A DNA stretch of 64,000 nt from Streptomonospora nanhaiensis (lineage in GTDB: Bacteria; Actinomycetota; Actinomycetes; Streptosporangiales; Streptosporangiaceae): the NCBI RefSeq assembly GCF_013410565.1, contig NZ_JACCFO010000001.1:3658001-3722000 (forward strand). The letters are read 5' to 3'. The translations under genes and the position numbers were made by a program. Position 1 is the stretch's first letter. The number at the start of each line of letters is the position of its first letter. This document shows, piece by piece, positions 44,987 through 54,261 of the stretch. Below the pieces are notes generated by a model. It was not told the DNA's origin and did no database searches. It saw nothing but the letters and a program-made list of their open reading frames with translations.

Positions 44987-45010
44987 CATGCTGCTCGACT
45001 ACAGCTGTAG
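44975..45010. promoter_or_regulatory. Twin CTACAG operators before the P450 gene
   Basis: CTACAGGTGTAG (44975-44986) and the perfect palindrome CTACAGCTGTAG (44999-45010), centres 24 bases apart. The first includes the TetR stop codon. They probably bind the TetR regulator and control the P450 gene 18 bases on. Confidence 0.75.
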
Positions 45011-45028
45011 CGAGCGGAGGAGGCGGCC

Positions 45029-46384
45029 ATGCTCCGGCAGGGCGCGGCGATCGCGGAGTTGGCGCGGCACGGCTACGACGGACTGCTCACGCTGTACCGC
45101 CGGCACGGCCCGGTGTTCACGCTGGGCGCGGGGCGGCACGGCTACGTCTACCTGCTGGGCCCCGAGGCCAACCGGTTCGTCTTCGCCAACACCGCGCTGT
45201 TTCGCACGCGCGAGGCGTTTGAGGCGCTGGTGCCGGTCGACGGCCCCACCTCGCTCATCGTCAGCGAGGGCGCCGACCACCGGCGCCGCCGTGCCCTGGT
45301 CCGGCCCGCGCTGCACCACCGGCGGGTCGAGGGGTACGTGCGGACCATGGCCGAGAGCGCTGACGCCGCCATCGACGCCTGGCGCCCCGGCGACCGGATC
45401 GACGCCTACCAGGTGTTCCGCGCCGCGATCCGCCGCGGCACCGTGCGCGCCCTGTTCGGCCCGCGCCTGGCGGCCGACGCCGACTTCCTCGGCGACCGCC
45501 TGCAGCCCATGCTCGACGTCATCGACCGCATGCCCCAGGCGCTGCGCGCCCACCGGGTGCTGCGCACCCCGGCCTGGCGGCGCGCCATGGCGGCCCGGCG
45601 CGCGGCCGACGAACGGCTCTACGCCGAGATCGCGCGGCTGCGCGGCGAGGCCCGCGGCGGCACGGACCCGCACGCGGTCGCGCCCGGTGACGGGGAGGGG
45701 GACGGCGACGGGGGCGGGGCGCGCGGCGGGCACATCCTCGCCGACCTGGTGCGCGCCCGCTCCGCGGACGGCGCCGGCCTCTCCGACGCCGAGATCCGCG
45801 ACCAGGCCATGACCCTCATCGCCGCCGGCTACGAGACCACCAGCGCCGCGCTGGCCTGGACCCTCCACCGCCTGCTGACCACCGAGGGCGCGTGGCGGCG
45901 CGCCCGCGCCGAGGCGGAGCGGGCCGGCCCGCCCACGGCGGAGTCCCTGGGCCGCGTGCCCTACATCGCGGGCGCGGTCAACGAGGCGCTGCGCCTGCAC
46001 CCGCCGGCCGCCATCAGCGCCCGGCACACGGCCGCCCCGTTCACCTTCGCCGGCCACCGCGTTCCAGAGGGGGCGACCGTGGTCTACAGCCCCTACGTCA
46101 CCCACCGCCTCCCCGAGGCGTGGCCCGACCCGCTGCGCTTCGCCCCCGACCGCTGGGCCGAGGGCTTCCGCCCGGCGCCCGAGCACTTCTGCCCCTTCGG
46201 CGGCGGCGCCCACCGCTGCGTCGGCTCGGCGATGGCCACGACCGAACTCGTCGTCACGACCATGCGCGTCGTCGCCCGGGCCACCCTCACCCCCGAGACC
46301 CGCGAGGTCCGCCCCCGCGGCCTGACCACCATGCGCCCCGCCGGCGGCCTCCCCGTCCGCGTCACCTCGGTCCGCCCCGGGTGA
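45029..46384 (+). CDS. Cytochrome P450
   Basis: A 451-residue cytochrome P450 without a membrane anchor. I-helix AGYETTSAAL, K-helix E-x-x-R in NEALRLHPP, and the haem loop FGGGAHRCVG with Cys397 are all present. The sequence is nearer to the CYP102/CYP110-like group (HTAAPFTFAGHRVPEGATVV) than to typical CYP105. A GGAGGAGG site precedes the ATG. No ferredoxin or reductase gene adjoins. A Gly/Asp-rich insertion (GDGEGDGDGGGARGG) lies near residue 230. Confidence 0.92.
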   Translation: MLRQGAAIAELARHGYDGLLTLYRRHGPVFTLGAGRHGYVYLLGPEANRFVFANTALFRTREAFEALVPVDGPTSLIVSEGADHRRRRALVRPALHHRRVEGYVRTMAESADAAIDAWRPGDRIDAYQVFRAAIRRGTVRALFGPRLAADADFLGDRLQPMLDVIDRMPQALRAHRVLRTPAWRRAMAARRAADERLYAEIARLRGEARGGTDPHAVAPGDGEGDGDGGGARGGHILADLVRARSADGAGLSDAEIRDQAMTLIAAGYETTSAALAWTLHRLLTTEGAWRRARAEAERAGPPTAESLGRVPYIAGAVNEALRLHPPAAISARHTAAPFTFAGHRVPEGATVVYSPYVTHRLPEAWPDPLRFAPDRWAEGFRPAPEHFCPFGGGAHRCVGSAMATTELVVTTMRVVARATLTPETREVRPRGLTTMRPAGGLPVRVTSVRPG

Positions 46385-46400
46385 GGCGGCGCCGCCGGGG

Positions 46401-47387
46401 TCAGGACGCGGTGGGCTTCTCCGCGGATTCGGGGGGGTTGGGCGGGGCGGGGTCGGTGGGGCGGCGGGACCAGACGCCTGCCACGAGGGCTCCGGCGATG
46501 TTGTGCCAGACCGAGAACAGGGCGGCGGGCAGGGCGGCCAGCGGGGTGAAGTGGGTGGTGGCCAGGGCGGCGGCGAGGCCGGAGTTCTGCATGCCGACCT
46601 CGACGCTGATCGCGCGGCGGGCCGACTCCGGGAGGCGGACGGCCCAGGCCGCGAGGTAGCCCAGGGTCAGGCCGGCGGCGTTGTGCAGCACCACCGCCAG
46701 CACCACCAGCGCGCCCGTGCTCAGCAGGGCGTCGGCGTTGGCGCCCACCACCGCCGCGACCACCACGACGATGCCGCCGACCGACACCAGCGGCAGCAGC
46801 GGCAGCACGCGCTCGACCAGCCGGGCGAACAGCAGGCGCACCACCAGGCCGAGGACCACCGGCACCAGCACCACCTGGAGGATCGACGTCAGCAGCCCGG
46901 CGGCGTCCACCGGCAGGGTCGAGCCGGCCAGCAGCAGCACCAGCAGCGGTGTCAGCAGCGGGGCGAGCAGGGTGGAGACCGAGGTCATGGCCACCGACAG
47001 CGCGACGTCGCCGCGCGCCAGGTAGACGATGACGTTGGAGGCGGTGCCGCCAGGCGCCGAGCCCACCAGCACCATGCCCACCACCAGCTCGGGCGGCAGC
47101 TGCAGCGCCATGGCCAGCCCCCACCCGGTCAGCGGCATCACCACGAACTGGGCGAGCACCCCGACCAGGGCGGCCTGCGGCCGGGTGGCCACGATCTTGA
47201 AGTCGGCCGGACGCAGGGTCAGGCCCATCCCGAACATGATGACGCCCAGCAGCGGGTTGACCCAGGTGACCAGCTGCGCGGTCTGGTCGGCCGCGAGCAG
47301 CCCCACGACCGCGCTGGCCAGGACCAGCACTCCGAACCAGCGGCCCACGAACCCCGCGAGGGTGACCAGGAAAGCCATGCGCTCCAT
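46401..47387 (-). CDS. BASS-family sodium symporter
   Basis: A 328-residue membrane protein of the bile acid:sodium symporter family, with nine to ten helices. Conserved stretches: PLLGVIMFGMGLTLRPADF, GSAPGGTASNVIVYLARGDV (crossover region) and SVEVGMQNSGLAAALATTHF (second sodium site). Bacterial members carry pantoate, organic acids or other anions. It faces the P450 gene convergently. The start ATG at 47387 was chosen as the first with coding likelihood. Confidence 0.88.
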   Translation of the reverse strand: MERMAFLVTLAGFVGRWFGVLVLASAVVGLLAADQTAQLVTWVNPLLGVIMFGMGLTLRPADFKIVATRPQAALVGVLAQFVVMPLTGWGLAMALQLPPELVVGMVLVGSAPGGTASNVIVYLARGDVALSVAMTSVSTLLAPLLTPLLVLLLAGSTLPVDAAGLLTSILQVVLVPVVLGLVVRLLFARLVERVLPLLPLVSVGGIVVVVAAVVGANADALLSTGALVVLAVVLHNAAGLTLGYLAAWAVRLPESARRAISVEVGMQNSGLAAALATTHFTPLAALPAALFSVWHNIAGALVAGVWSRRPTDPAPPNPPESAEKPTAS

Positions 47388-47447
47388 TCCAGCAGGTGGC
47401 GGCCGAGCCCGACGCACCGGGGCGGCCCCGCCGGGGGTCGGGGCATG

Positions 47448-48350
47448 TCAGGCGGGGTCGGCCGAGGCGTCGCGCAGGGCCCGCAGCACGGCGGTGAGGG
47501 CGGGCCGGCGGGCGGAGTCCTGGTGCCAGAAGGCGAACACCTGCCGGGTCAGCGCGGGCTGCACCGGCACCAGCCGCACGCCCTCGGGCACCGGGCCCAG
47601 GCCCAGCCGGGGCATGACGGCCGCGCCCAGCCCCGCGGCGATCATGGTGAGCTTGGTCTGGTGCTCCTCGACGGTGTGGGCGATCACGGGTTCGGCGCCG
47701 CGCGCCCGCAGCATGCCGTGCAGCCAGTCGTCGCAGATGGAGCCGCCGCGCCAGCTGATCCAGGGCTCGTTGAGGACCTCGTCGAGGTCGAGGATCTCGC
47801 GGTGGGCCAGCGGGTGGTCGACCGGCAGCGCGATGTCGGCGACGTCGACCATGATCGGCGCCTTGACCATCGTGGTGGGCAGCTTGACCGGGGCGCCCTC
47901 CCAGTCGACCTCCAGGCCGAGGTCGCACTCGCCGCGGGAGACGGCGGTGACGGCGTTGAAGGGCTCGGTCTCGTTCAGCTCCACGCGCAGCCGGGGGTGG
48001 CTGTGGGCGAGCAGCCCGATGGCCGGGACGACCAGGCCGCGCGCGCCGGTGGCGAAGGCGGCGATGCGCACCGTGCCGATGACCTCGCTGCGGTGCTCCT
48101 CAAGCGCGGCCTCGGCCCGCTGCACCAGCGAGAGGATCTGGCCGGTGTGCTCGACCAGGATGTGGGCGGCGTCGGTGAGCCGCACCCCGCGGCCGTTGCG
48201 CTCGACCAGGGCCTGGCCGACCTCGCGCTCCAGTTTGGCGAGCTGCTGGGAGACGGCGGAGTTGGTGACGTGCAGGGACTCGGCGGCGGCGTTGAGGGAG
48301 CCGTTCACGGCGATGGCGTGCAGGACCCGCATCCGCTCGACACTCAGCAT
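47448..48350 (-). CDS. LysR-family regulator
   Basis: A 300-residue LysR-type regulator. Residues 1-60 are the winged helix (VLHAIAVNGSLNAAAESLHV, SAVSQQLAKLEREVG), then a periplasmic-binding-like sensor (AAGLGAAVMPRLGLGPVPEG). Divergent from the EamA transporter with a 72-base gap that includes an AT-rich CTAATCCACAGGTTAAG region, so it likely activates the transporter. Confidence 0.9.
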   Translation of the reverse strand: MLSVERMRVLHAIAVNGSLNAAAESLHVTNSAVSQQLAKLEREVGQALVERNGRGVRLTDAAHILVEHTGQILSLVQRAEAALEEHRSEVIGTVRIAAFATGARGLVVPAIGLLAHSHPRLRVELNETEPFNAVTAVSRGECDLGLEVDWEGAPVKLPTTMVKAPIMVDVADIALPVDHPLAHREILDLDEVLNEPWISWRGGSICDDWLHGMLRARGAEPVIAHTVEEHQTKLTMIAAGLGAAVMPRLGLGPVPEGVRLVPVQPALTRQVFAFWHQDSARRPALTAVLRALRDASADPA

Positions 48351-48422
48351 GAAGCGATACTAATCCACAGGTTAAGCAGAATGAAGTGGACCTAAGACCG
48401 AGGTGGGCGATATGCCTGTTCC

Positions 48423-49400
48423 ATGAGCGCCCTCCCCTCCGACAGCCGACCGCCCGTGCCCACCGCACCGGCGGCCCCGGCGTCCGCGGCGGCCCCGCGC
48501 CCGCGCCGCGCCGTCGACTGGCGGCTGAAGTTCCTGCTCCTGGCCCTGGTCTGGGGTTCCAGCTTCATGTTCATCGGCATCGCCGCGCAGGTGCTGGTGC
48601 CCGTCCACATCACGCTGGGCCGCATGGTCACCGGCCTGCTGCCGCTGGCCGCCGTGCTGCTGGTGCGCCGCGGCCGCCTGCCGCGCGGGGCGCGCACCTG
48701 GTTCCACCTGTCGGTCACCGCGTTCCTGCTCAACGTGGTGCCGTTCACCCTCTTCGGCTACGCCGGGCAGCTCATCCCCTCGGCCCTGTCGGGTATCTGC
48801 AACGCCGCCACCCCGCTCTTCGCGCTTCTGTTCTCCCTGCTGCTGCTCTCCGACGAGCGGCCCACCCGCGCCCGCCTGGCCGGGCTGGGGCTCGGCTTCC
48901 TCGGCGTGCTGGTCGTCTTCGGCGTGTGGACGGGCCTGGCGGGGGCCGGCCCGGTCGGCATGCTGCTGGCCGTGGGCGCCGCCGTCTGCTACGGGATCGG
49001 CACCCCCTACCTGCGCCGCTTCCTGTCGGGTACCGGGCACAGCCCGCTGGAGCTGTCCACCGCGCAGCTGATCACGGGCACCGTGCAGATCGGGATCGCC
49101 GCCGCGCTGTTCACCGACGCCCCCGCCGCCCTGCCGCTGCCGGTTGTGGCCGCCGTCGCGGTCCTGGGGGCGCTGGGCACCGGGTTCGCCTACGTGCTGC
49201 AGTACGCGGTCATCCGCGAGGCCGGCGCCACCGTCGCCACCACGGTCACCTACCTGGCGCCGGTGGTGGCGATCGGGCTGGGGGTGCTGCTGCTGGGCGA
49301 GGACCTCGCGTGGAACGAGCCCGTGGGCGCCCTGATCATCATCGCGGGGGCGGCGCTGGCCCAGTACCGGCCGCGGCGGCCGGCCCCGGTCGGCGGCTGA
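48423..49400 (+). CDS. EamA/DMT-family transporter
   Basis: A 325-residue protein with ten membrane helices as two EamA repeats (LKFLLLALVWGSSFMFIGIA in the first, LGALGTGFAYVLQYAVIREA in the second). DMT proteins export amino acids or small metabolites. The first 35 residues are Pro/Ala-rich and cytoplasmic. It is the partner of the divergent LysR gene. Confidence 0.9.
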   Translation: MSALPSDSRPPVPTAPAAPASAAAPRPRRAVDWRLKFLLLALVWGSSFMFIGIAAQVLVPVHITLGRMVTGLLPLAAVLLVRRGRLPRGARTWFHLSVTAFLLNVVPFTLFGYAGQLIPSALSGICNAATPLFALLFSLLLLSDERPTRARLAGLGLGFLGVLVVFGVWTGLAGAGPVGMLLAVGAAVCYGIGTPYLRRFLSGTGHSPLELSTAQLITGTVQIGIAAALFTDAPAALPLPVVAAVAVLGALGTGFAYVLQYAVIREAGATVATTVTYLAPVVAIGLGVLLLGEDLAWNEPVGALIIIAGAALAQYRPRRPAPVGG

Positions 49401-49407
49401 TCCGCGT

Positions 49408-49439
49408 CCCGCCCCCGCGGCGCGGAACGCGGGGGCGGG
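49408..49439 (+). terminator. 12-bp hairpin terminator
   Basis: CCCGCCCCCGCG (49408-49419) pairs perfectly with CGCGGGGGCGGG (49428-49439) across an 8-base loop, 7 bases after the EamA stop. Confidence 0.7.
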
Positions 49440-49491
49440 CGCGGGCCGGGGCGCACTGGCGCGCGCGCCCGCGGGGCGGGACCATGCTTGC

Positions 49492-49788
49492 GTGAAGCAG
49501 ATCCGATCCGGCGGGGTCCTGGTCGCCTTCGAGGGCGGACCGCTCGACGCGCGGACCTACCGCGTGGACGAGGCGCCCGACGCCGTCGTCGTCATCGAGC
49601 GCTCCGACGAGCCCGACACGGTGCCCGGCGAGCACCCGGCCGACCGCGTCCTGCGGCTGGCGTCGGCGCAGCCCGCCCTGCACCGCTACCGCCGCACCGG
49701 CACCCGCGAGGGGGTGCGCCGGTACGGCTACGGCGGCGAGGTCGAGCGGGCCGACGCCGGGCTGCTGTTCGTGCCGCACCACCGCTGA
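49492..49788 (+). CDS. Small protein, function unknown
   Basis: A 98-residue soluble, mostly beta-strand protein (IRSGGVLVAFEGGPLDARTY, AVVVIERSDEPD, LHRYRRTGTREGVRRYGYGG). I do not recognise it, but the composition and codon pattern look genuinely coding. GTG start about four bases behind a CATGCT -10-like box. Single gene between terminator and a convergent gene. Confidence 0.55.
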   Translation: MKQIRSGGVLVAFEGGPLDARTYRVDEAPDAVVVIERSDEPDTVPGEHPADRVLRLASAQPALHRYRRTGTREGVRRYGYGGEVERADAGLLFVPHHR

Positions 49789-49815
49789 CGGGTCGCGCGG
49801 CGGATTCGAAGCGCC

Positions 49816-50046
49816 TCAGCCGTTCTCGCGCTGCAGGCGCTCCACCAGCATCCTCTTGCCCTGCTCGCCCGCCTTCTTGTTGTTCTCCTGGATGCGGCGC
49901 AGCCAGTCGGCGAGCTCCTGGTCGCCCTCGCGCTCGGCGTCCTGGATGAAGGTCTCCAGCCGCCACACGTTCTCCAGCGACTGGTGGACGGCCCACACCA
50001 GGTTGTAGTTCTTGTCCTTCAGCGGGCTGCTCGGGGTATCGGCCAT
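49816..50046 (-). CDS. Small helical protein, function unknown
   Basis: A 76-residue protein of two or three helices rich in Glu, Gln and Arg (KNYNLVWAVHQSLENVWRLE, DQELADWLRRIQENNKKAGE), resembling small stress-linked actinobacterial proteins. The ATG at 50046 has GGAAGG seven bases upstream. Function unknown. Confidence 0.65.
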   Translation of the reverse strand: MADTPSSPLKDKNYNLVWAVHQSLENVWRLETFIQDAEREGDQELADWLRRIQENNKKAGEQGKRMLVERLQRENG

Positions 50047-50153
50047 GATCACACCTTCCGAACGGTCGCTTGCGCGTCACTTCGTAGCGCCACCGCTTCC
50101 CCACTCGCCGCCGAACATGCCCCGTGACCGGCCACGGGCTGCGTTCCGGCTGG

Positions 50154-51104
50154 TCACCTGCTGCTCAGCGACCGGCCCGGCGCGCCCTTGCGGCGGTCGC
50201 GACCGGTGCGCACGGCCAGCACGAGCGTCGCCGCGACCATGATGCCGACGAGGTTGATCACCAGCTGCTCCAGCGACTCCACCGCCCGCTGCCACTCCGC
50301 GAGCGTCACCGCGACCACGGCGTAGGCGGCCGCCGGCACCGTGGTGACCGAGATGAACACGCCCACCAGCGCCGCCGACTTCGCCGACACCAGGCTGAGC
50401 ATGCCCGCCGCGCCCGCCAGCAGCGCCACGATCAGCGAGAACGGTCCGACGTCGTAGATGAAGTCGACCTGGCTGCCGTCGGCGAACCCCGGCGGCGAGA
50501 ACGACACCAGCCCCGACAGCTCCAGCAGCAGCACGAACACCGCCGTGATCGCCATGGCCAGCGTGAACCCGACGGCCGTGGTGACCGTGGACTGGCGCAC
50601 GAGGTCCCAGCGCCGCCCCACGATCCCGACCCCGAAGGCGGCCAGCGGACCGAAGTCGGGCGCCACGGCCATGGCGCCGACCACGGTCACCGGGGAGTTG
50701 GTGACCACGCCGACGGCGGAGATCATCAGGCCCAGCGTGAGGAACGTCAGGTAGACCCAGTTGAGGTGGGATTCGTCGTCGGCCCGGGAGATCAGCTCGT
50801 CCCACACCACGGCCTCGTCGCCGTGGCCGGGCGCCTTGGCGCGCGCGACGTCGGCGGAGTCCGACAGGGTGGTCTCCAGCGCCTCCAGGGTGATGGCGCC
50901 CCGCCGGTCGATCTCCAGGTCGGCCAGGTCGCTGAGCACGGAGTCGACGCACTCGCGGGCGAGGTCGGCCTCGACCGAGTCGCCCCGGGGCCGCACCGCC
51001 GCGTCGCGGAACACCACGACGTGGGCGACTCCGACCTGCCGCTCCAGCACGGCGAGGACGTCGTCCGTGCGGTCCCGCGGCGTGATCACCCTCAGGTGCA
51101 GCAA
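50154..51104 (-). CDS. DUF389 membrane protein
   Basis: A 316-residue DUF389 (TIGR00341-like) protein: an N-terminal ferredoxin-like soluble domain (residues 1-90) and about six membrane helices (WVYLTFLTLGLMISAVGVVT, TVVGAMAVAPDFGPLAAFGV, LIVALLAGAAGMLSLVSAKS). The TTG at 51104 with GGAAAGG upstream is the most likely start, because a -10 box TAGGGT (51144-51139) would place the transcription start downstream of the earlier GTG. Function of the family is unknown. Confidence 0.85.
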   Translation of the reverse strand: MLHLRVITPRDRTDDVLAVLERQVGVAHVVVFRDAAVRPRGDSVEADLARECVDSVLSDLADLEIDRRGAITLEALETTLSDSADVARAKAPGHGDEAVVWDELISRADDESHLNWVYLTFLTLGLMISAVGVVTNSPVTVVGAMAVAPDFGPLAAFGVGIVGRRWDLVRQSTVTTAVGFTLAMAITAVFVLLLELSGLVSFSPPGFADGSQVDFIYDVGPFSLIVALLAGAAGMLSLVSAKSAALVGVFISVTTVPAAAYAVVAVTLAEWQRAVESLEQLVINLVGIMVAATLVLAVRTGRDRRKGAPGRSLSSR

Positions 51105-51310
51105 CTCCCGCGCCTTTCCGTGTGGTTTGTGGGATACCACCCTAGAGCCGGAACGGCGGTGCTTTCGGCCGGTCGCGGCGCCCCCGTCCCGAGTCGGCCA
51201 CCTCCGGGCGGAGCGCCGGGAGCACCGGGTGTGACGTGCGCCGTGGCACGGCGGCGCGATCACGGCTAGCCTCAACGCGTTCTTTGGCCGGATATCTGGA
51301 GGGCCGCCCC

Positions 51311-52237
51311 TTGTCCGGGGTCATCGTCGGTTTCGGGGTGATCGCGAGCATCGTCGCCGTCGGCTACATCCTGGGCCGCCTGGACGTGCTCGGCCGCAAC
51401 GGCCGCGAGGTGCTCAGCCGGCTGTCCTTCTACGTCGCCACGCCCGCGCTGCTCTTCGACATCCTCTCCACCGCCGACCTGTCGGTCCTGGTTTCGGCGC
51501 CGCTGCTGGTCAGCGCGCTGAGCATGCTGGTGGTGGCCGCGCTGTTCGTCGCCGTCGGCCTGCTGCGCCGCTGGGGCGTGGCCCGCACCACCATGGGCGC
51601 GCTGTGCGCCTCCTACGTCAACGCCGGCAACCTGGGAATCCCCATCTCGGCCTACGTGCTGGGCGACGCGTCGCTGGTGGCGCCCGTCCTGCTGTTCCAG
51701 CTGCTGGTGCTCGGGCCGATCGGCTTGACGGTGCTCGACGTCAACCGCAGCGAGCCGGGCGGCCGCACCGGCCCGCTGCGCATCCTCACCACCCCGCTGC
51801 GCAACCCCGTGGTGATCGGCTGCCTGGCGGGCGTCGCGGTCGCCGCGAGCGGGTGGAGCCCGCCCGAGCCGTTCATGGAGCCGTTCGAACTGGTCGGCTC
51901 GATCTCGGTGCCCGCCGTGCTGCTGGCCTTCGGTATCTCGCTGCACGGCAGCCCGCTGCCGTTCCGCGGCCCGGAGAAGGCCGCGGTGGGCCTGGCCGTG
52001 CTGCTCAAGTGCCTGGTGCAGCCGGCGGCGGCCTGGGCCGTGGGCGTCTTCGCGTTCGGCCTGTCGGGCGCCGAGCTGTTCGCCGTGGTGGTGCTCGCCG
52101 CGCTGCCCACCGCGCAGAACATGTACACCTACTCGCTGCGCTACGGCGCCGCCGAGACCATGACGCGCGAGATCGTGCTGCTGTCGACCCTGCTCACACT
52201 GCCGGTCCTGGTGGGGATCGCCTTCCTGCTGGGCTGA
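51311..52237 (+). CDS. AEC-family transporter
   Basis: A 308-residue membrane protein of the auxin efflux carrier family with ten helices in two halves (GYILGRLDVLGRNGREVLSR, SYVNAGNLGIPISAYVLGDA, ALPTAQNMYTYSLRYGAAET). NxGNLGIP and PTAQNMY are family signatures. The TTG at 51311 with GGAGGG eight bases upstream fits best. Substrate unknown; bacterial relatives carry dicarboxylates such as malate. Confidence 0.87.
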   Translation: MSGVIVGFGVIASIVAVGYILGRLDVLGRNGREVLSRLSFYVATPALLFDILSTADLSVLVSAPLLVSALSMLVVAALFVAVGLLRRWGVARTTMGALCASYVNAGNLGIPISAYVLGDASLVAPVLLFQLLVLGPIGLTVLDVNRSEPGGRTGPLRILTTPLRNPVVIGCLAGVAVAASGWSPPEPFMEPFELVGSISVPAVLLAFGISLHGSPLPFRGPEKAAVGLAVLLKCLVQPAAAWAVGVFAFGLSGAELFAVVVLAALPTAQNMYTYSLRYGAAETMTREIVLLSTLLTLPVLVGIAFLLG

Positions 52238-52330
52238 GGCCGGGCGGTGGGCGGGCCCCGCACGGGGGCGCCCCCTCCGCCGGTACGGGGAGGGGGGCGC
52301 CGGACGCCGGGCCGGCCGAGCTGGGGGATG

Positions 52331-52375
52331 CCGGTCGGCCGGACCGGCGGGCCGCGCCGCCTCGGCGGGCGCGGC
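52331..52375. terminator. Double hairpin between convergent genes
   Basis: CCGGTC/GACCGG (52331-52347) and GCCGCGC/GCGCGGC (52351-52375) lie between the AEC transporter and the xylanase gene, which converge. Confidence 0.55.
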
Positions 52376-52383
52376 GGGGCGGG

Positions 52384-53817
52384 TCAGGAGACGGAGCACT
52401 CCTGGCCGTTGAGGGAGAAGGACGTCGGCTCGTTGTTGGTGCCGGTGTGGGAGCCGTTGAAGCCCAGGCTGACCGTGCCGCCCGCCGCGACCGTGCCGTT
52501 CCAGGCCGCGTTGGAGACCGTGACGGTGGAGCCCGACTGCGTCCACTGGCCCGACCACCCGCTGGTCACCCGCTGGCCGTTGGGGAAGTCGAACTCCAGC
52601 TCCCAGGCGTTCAGCGGCGAGGTGCCGTTGTTGGTGAAGGACACCGACGCCGTGAACCCGGAGTTCCACTGGTTGGCCACGTTGTAGGTGACGGCGCAGG
52701 GGCCCGGCGGCGGGTCGGTGGGTCCGCCGCCGTCGCCGCCCAGGGCGGTGTGCACGGCGTCGTAGGCGGGTTTGGCCTGGTAGCTGCTGTTGTACAGCAG
52801 CGGCGCGCCGTAGCCCTGGAAGACGTCGGGCACCCAGGAGTACTGGTCGGAGACGCCCCACACGGTCACGGCCACGCAGCCGTCGACCGCCAGGCAGGCG
52901 TTCATGACCGTGGTGTAGTCGCGTGCCTGCTGCTGCAGCTCGCTCTGGTCGGCCGGCATCTGGATGCGCACGTCCAGCTCGGTGATGGCCACCTTCAGGC
53001 CGAGGTCGGCGAAGCGCTGGATGTTCTGCTGGATGCCGCTGGGCAGCTGGCCGTTGATGAGGTGGCCCTGGATGCCGATGCCGTCGAGCGGCACGCCCTG
53101 GGCCAGCAGGTCCTGGGCCAGCTCGTAGTAGGCGTTGCTCTTGGCGTTGATGCCCTCGATGTTGTAGTCGTTGAGCCACAGCTCGGCGTTGGGGTCGGCC
53201 TCGGCGGTCATGCGCAGCGCGTCGGCCACGAAGCCCGCCCCGAGGGTGTTGTAGAACACCGACGGCCGCCACGACCCGTCCTCAAGGAAGATCTCGTTGG
53301 CGACGTCCCAGTAGGCGATCTCGCCGCGGTAGCGCCCGGCGACCGCGTCGATGTGGTCGTTCATGACAGTGCGCAGCTCGGCCTGGCTCCAGCTCCGGTC
53401 GGACACCCACGACGGCAGCTGGCTGTGCCACACCAGGGTGTGCCCGCGCACCTTCATGTTGTTGGCCTGGGCGAAGTCCATGAACTGGTCGGCCTGGCCG
53501 AACTGGAAGTTGCCGCGCGAGGGCTCGGTGGTGTCCCACTTCATCTCGTTCTCGGGCGTGGCGGCGTTGAACTCGCGGGCCGCGATGGCGCGGTACTGGC
53601 TGTCGTTGTTCAGGTGGTTGACGGCCAGGGCGGCGCCGATCTCGAAGCCCTGCTCGGCCGCGTGGACGCGGAGCGGGGAGTCGGCGTTGGCGGCCGGTGC
53701 GGGGGCCAGCACCGCGGCGCCGGCGACGGCCGCGAGCGCCGCTCCCAGCAGCCGCCGGGCCAGGCGGCCGCCGGGACGGGGCGCGGTGCCGCGCCTCCCG
53801 CGTCGTTCTGCTCTCAC
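52384..53817 (-). CDS. Secreted GH10 endo-1,4-beta-xylanase with CBM2
   Basis: A 477-residue secreted xylanase. Signal peptide 1-45 with a long basic start, cleaved at ANADS. The GH10 barrel follows: FNAATPENEMKWDTTEPSRG, HTLVWHSQLP, acid/base Glu175 in YWDVANEIF and nucleophile Glu280 in VAITELDVRI. A PTDPPPGP linker leads to a C-terminal CBM2 (YNVANQWNSGFTASVSFTNN) at about 375-477. GTG start with GGAGGTGC. A CelR box lies 37 bases upstream. It resembles Xyl10-type enzymes of Thermobifida and Streptomyces. Confidence 0.95.
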   Translation of the reverse strand: MRAERRGRRGTAPRPGGRLARRLLGAALAAVAGAAVLAPAPAANADSPLRVHAAEQGFEIGAALAVNHLNNDSQYRAIAAREFNAATPENEMKWDTTEPSRGNFQFGQADQFMDFAQANNMKVRGHTLVWHSQLPSWVSDRSWSQAELRTVMNDHIDAVAGRYRGEIAYWDVANEIFLEDGSWRPSVFYNTLGAGFVADALRMTAEADPNAELWLNDYNIEGINAKSNAYYELAQDLLAQGVPLDGIGIQGHLINGQLPSGIQQNIQRFADLGLKVAITELDVRIQMPADQSELQQQARDYTTVMNACLAVDGCVAVTVWGVSDQYSWVPDVFQGYGAPLLYNSSYQAKPAYDAVHTALGGDGGGPTDPPPGPCAVTYNVANQWNSGFTASVSFTNNGTSPLNAWELEFDFPNGQRVTSGWSGQWTQSGSTVTVSNAAWNGTVAAGGTVSLGFNGSHTGTNNEPTSFSLNGQECSVS

Positions 53818-53853
53818 TGCTGCACCTCCGGGTGCGGTCGGCGGAAAGTGAAG

Positions 53854-53867
53854 TGGGAGCGCTCCCC
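53854..53867. promoter_or_regulatory. CelR operator (13 of 14)
   Basis: TGGGAGCGCTCCCC, one mismatch from the perfect CelR palindrome, 37 bases upstream of the xylanase start. Confidence 0.85.
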
Positions 53868-53990
53868 GCTCATGAGCGTGATGAACGTAACACCGGGCGC
53901 AGCGGCTCGTGAAGAAGAAATTACGGACGAACGGCTCGGTTTTCGTACGTGAGACCGGCACCAGGCATTTCACGCTTGGTGATCACGGAA

Positions 53991-54136
53991 TTCGAAACTA
54001 TCGGAGCGGAAGGGCGGGTATACGTCGAACCGAAAATCCGGGAAATCGCCGACCCTTAACGGAGAACAGGGCGTGCGCACCGACCGCTCCAGCCCGGCGG
54101 GAGAGCCGCACGGCATGGAAGTTCGATAGTTTCGAA
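53991..54136. repeat. 13-bp inverted repeat and related copies upstream of the xylanase
   Basis: TTCGAAACTATCG (53991-54003) and its exact reverse complement CGATAGTTTCGAA (54124-54136), 120 bases apart, with a third related unit TTCGAATGCCTATCGG at about 54141-54156. They lie in the gene-free 53868-54261 stretch, which is less GC-rich than the rest of the window. They may bind a further regulator; I see no gene here. Confidence 0.6.
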
Positions 54137-54261
54137 CGCGTTTCGAATGCCTATCGGTGGTTCCGGAACACCAAAACGTCGGGAAAAAGAAGTCCGATAC
54201 GCACAGCGGGGGCACCGCCCCACCGGAGGGCGCCCCCGCGGTACCCGCGGACGCGGTGCGC

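Noticed and set aside
53970-54215. An 81-codon minus-strand frame in the xylanase upstream gap
   Set aside because: No ribosome site, no conserved pattern, and it contains the inverted repeats; better seen as control DNA.
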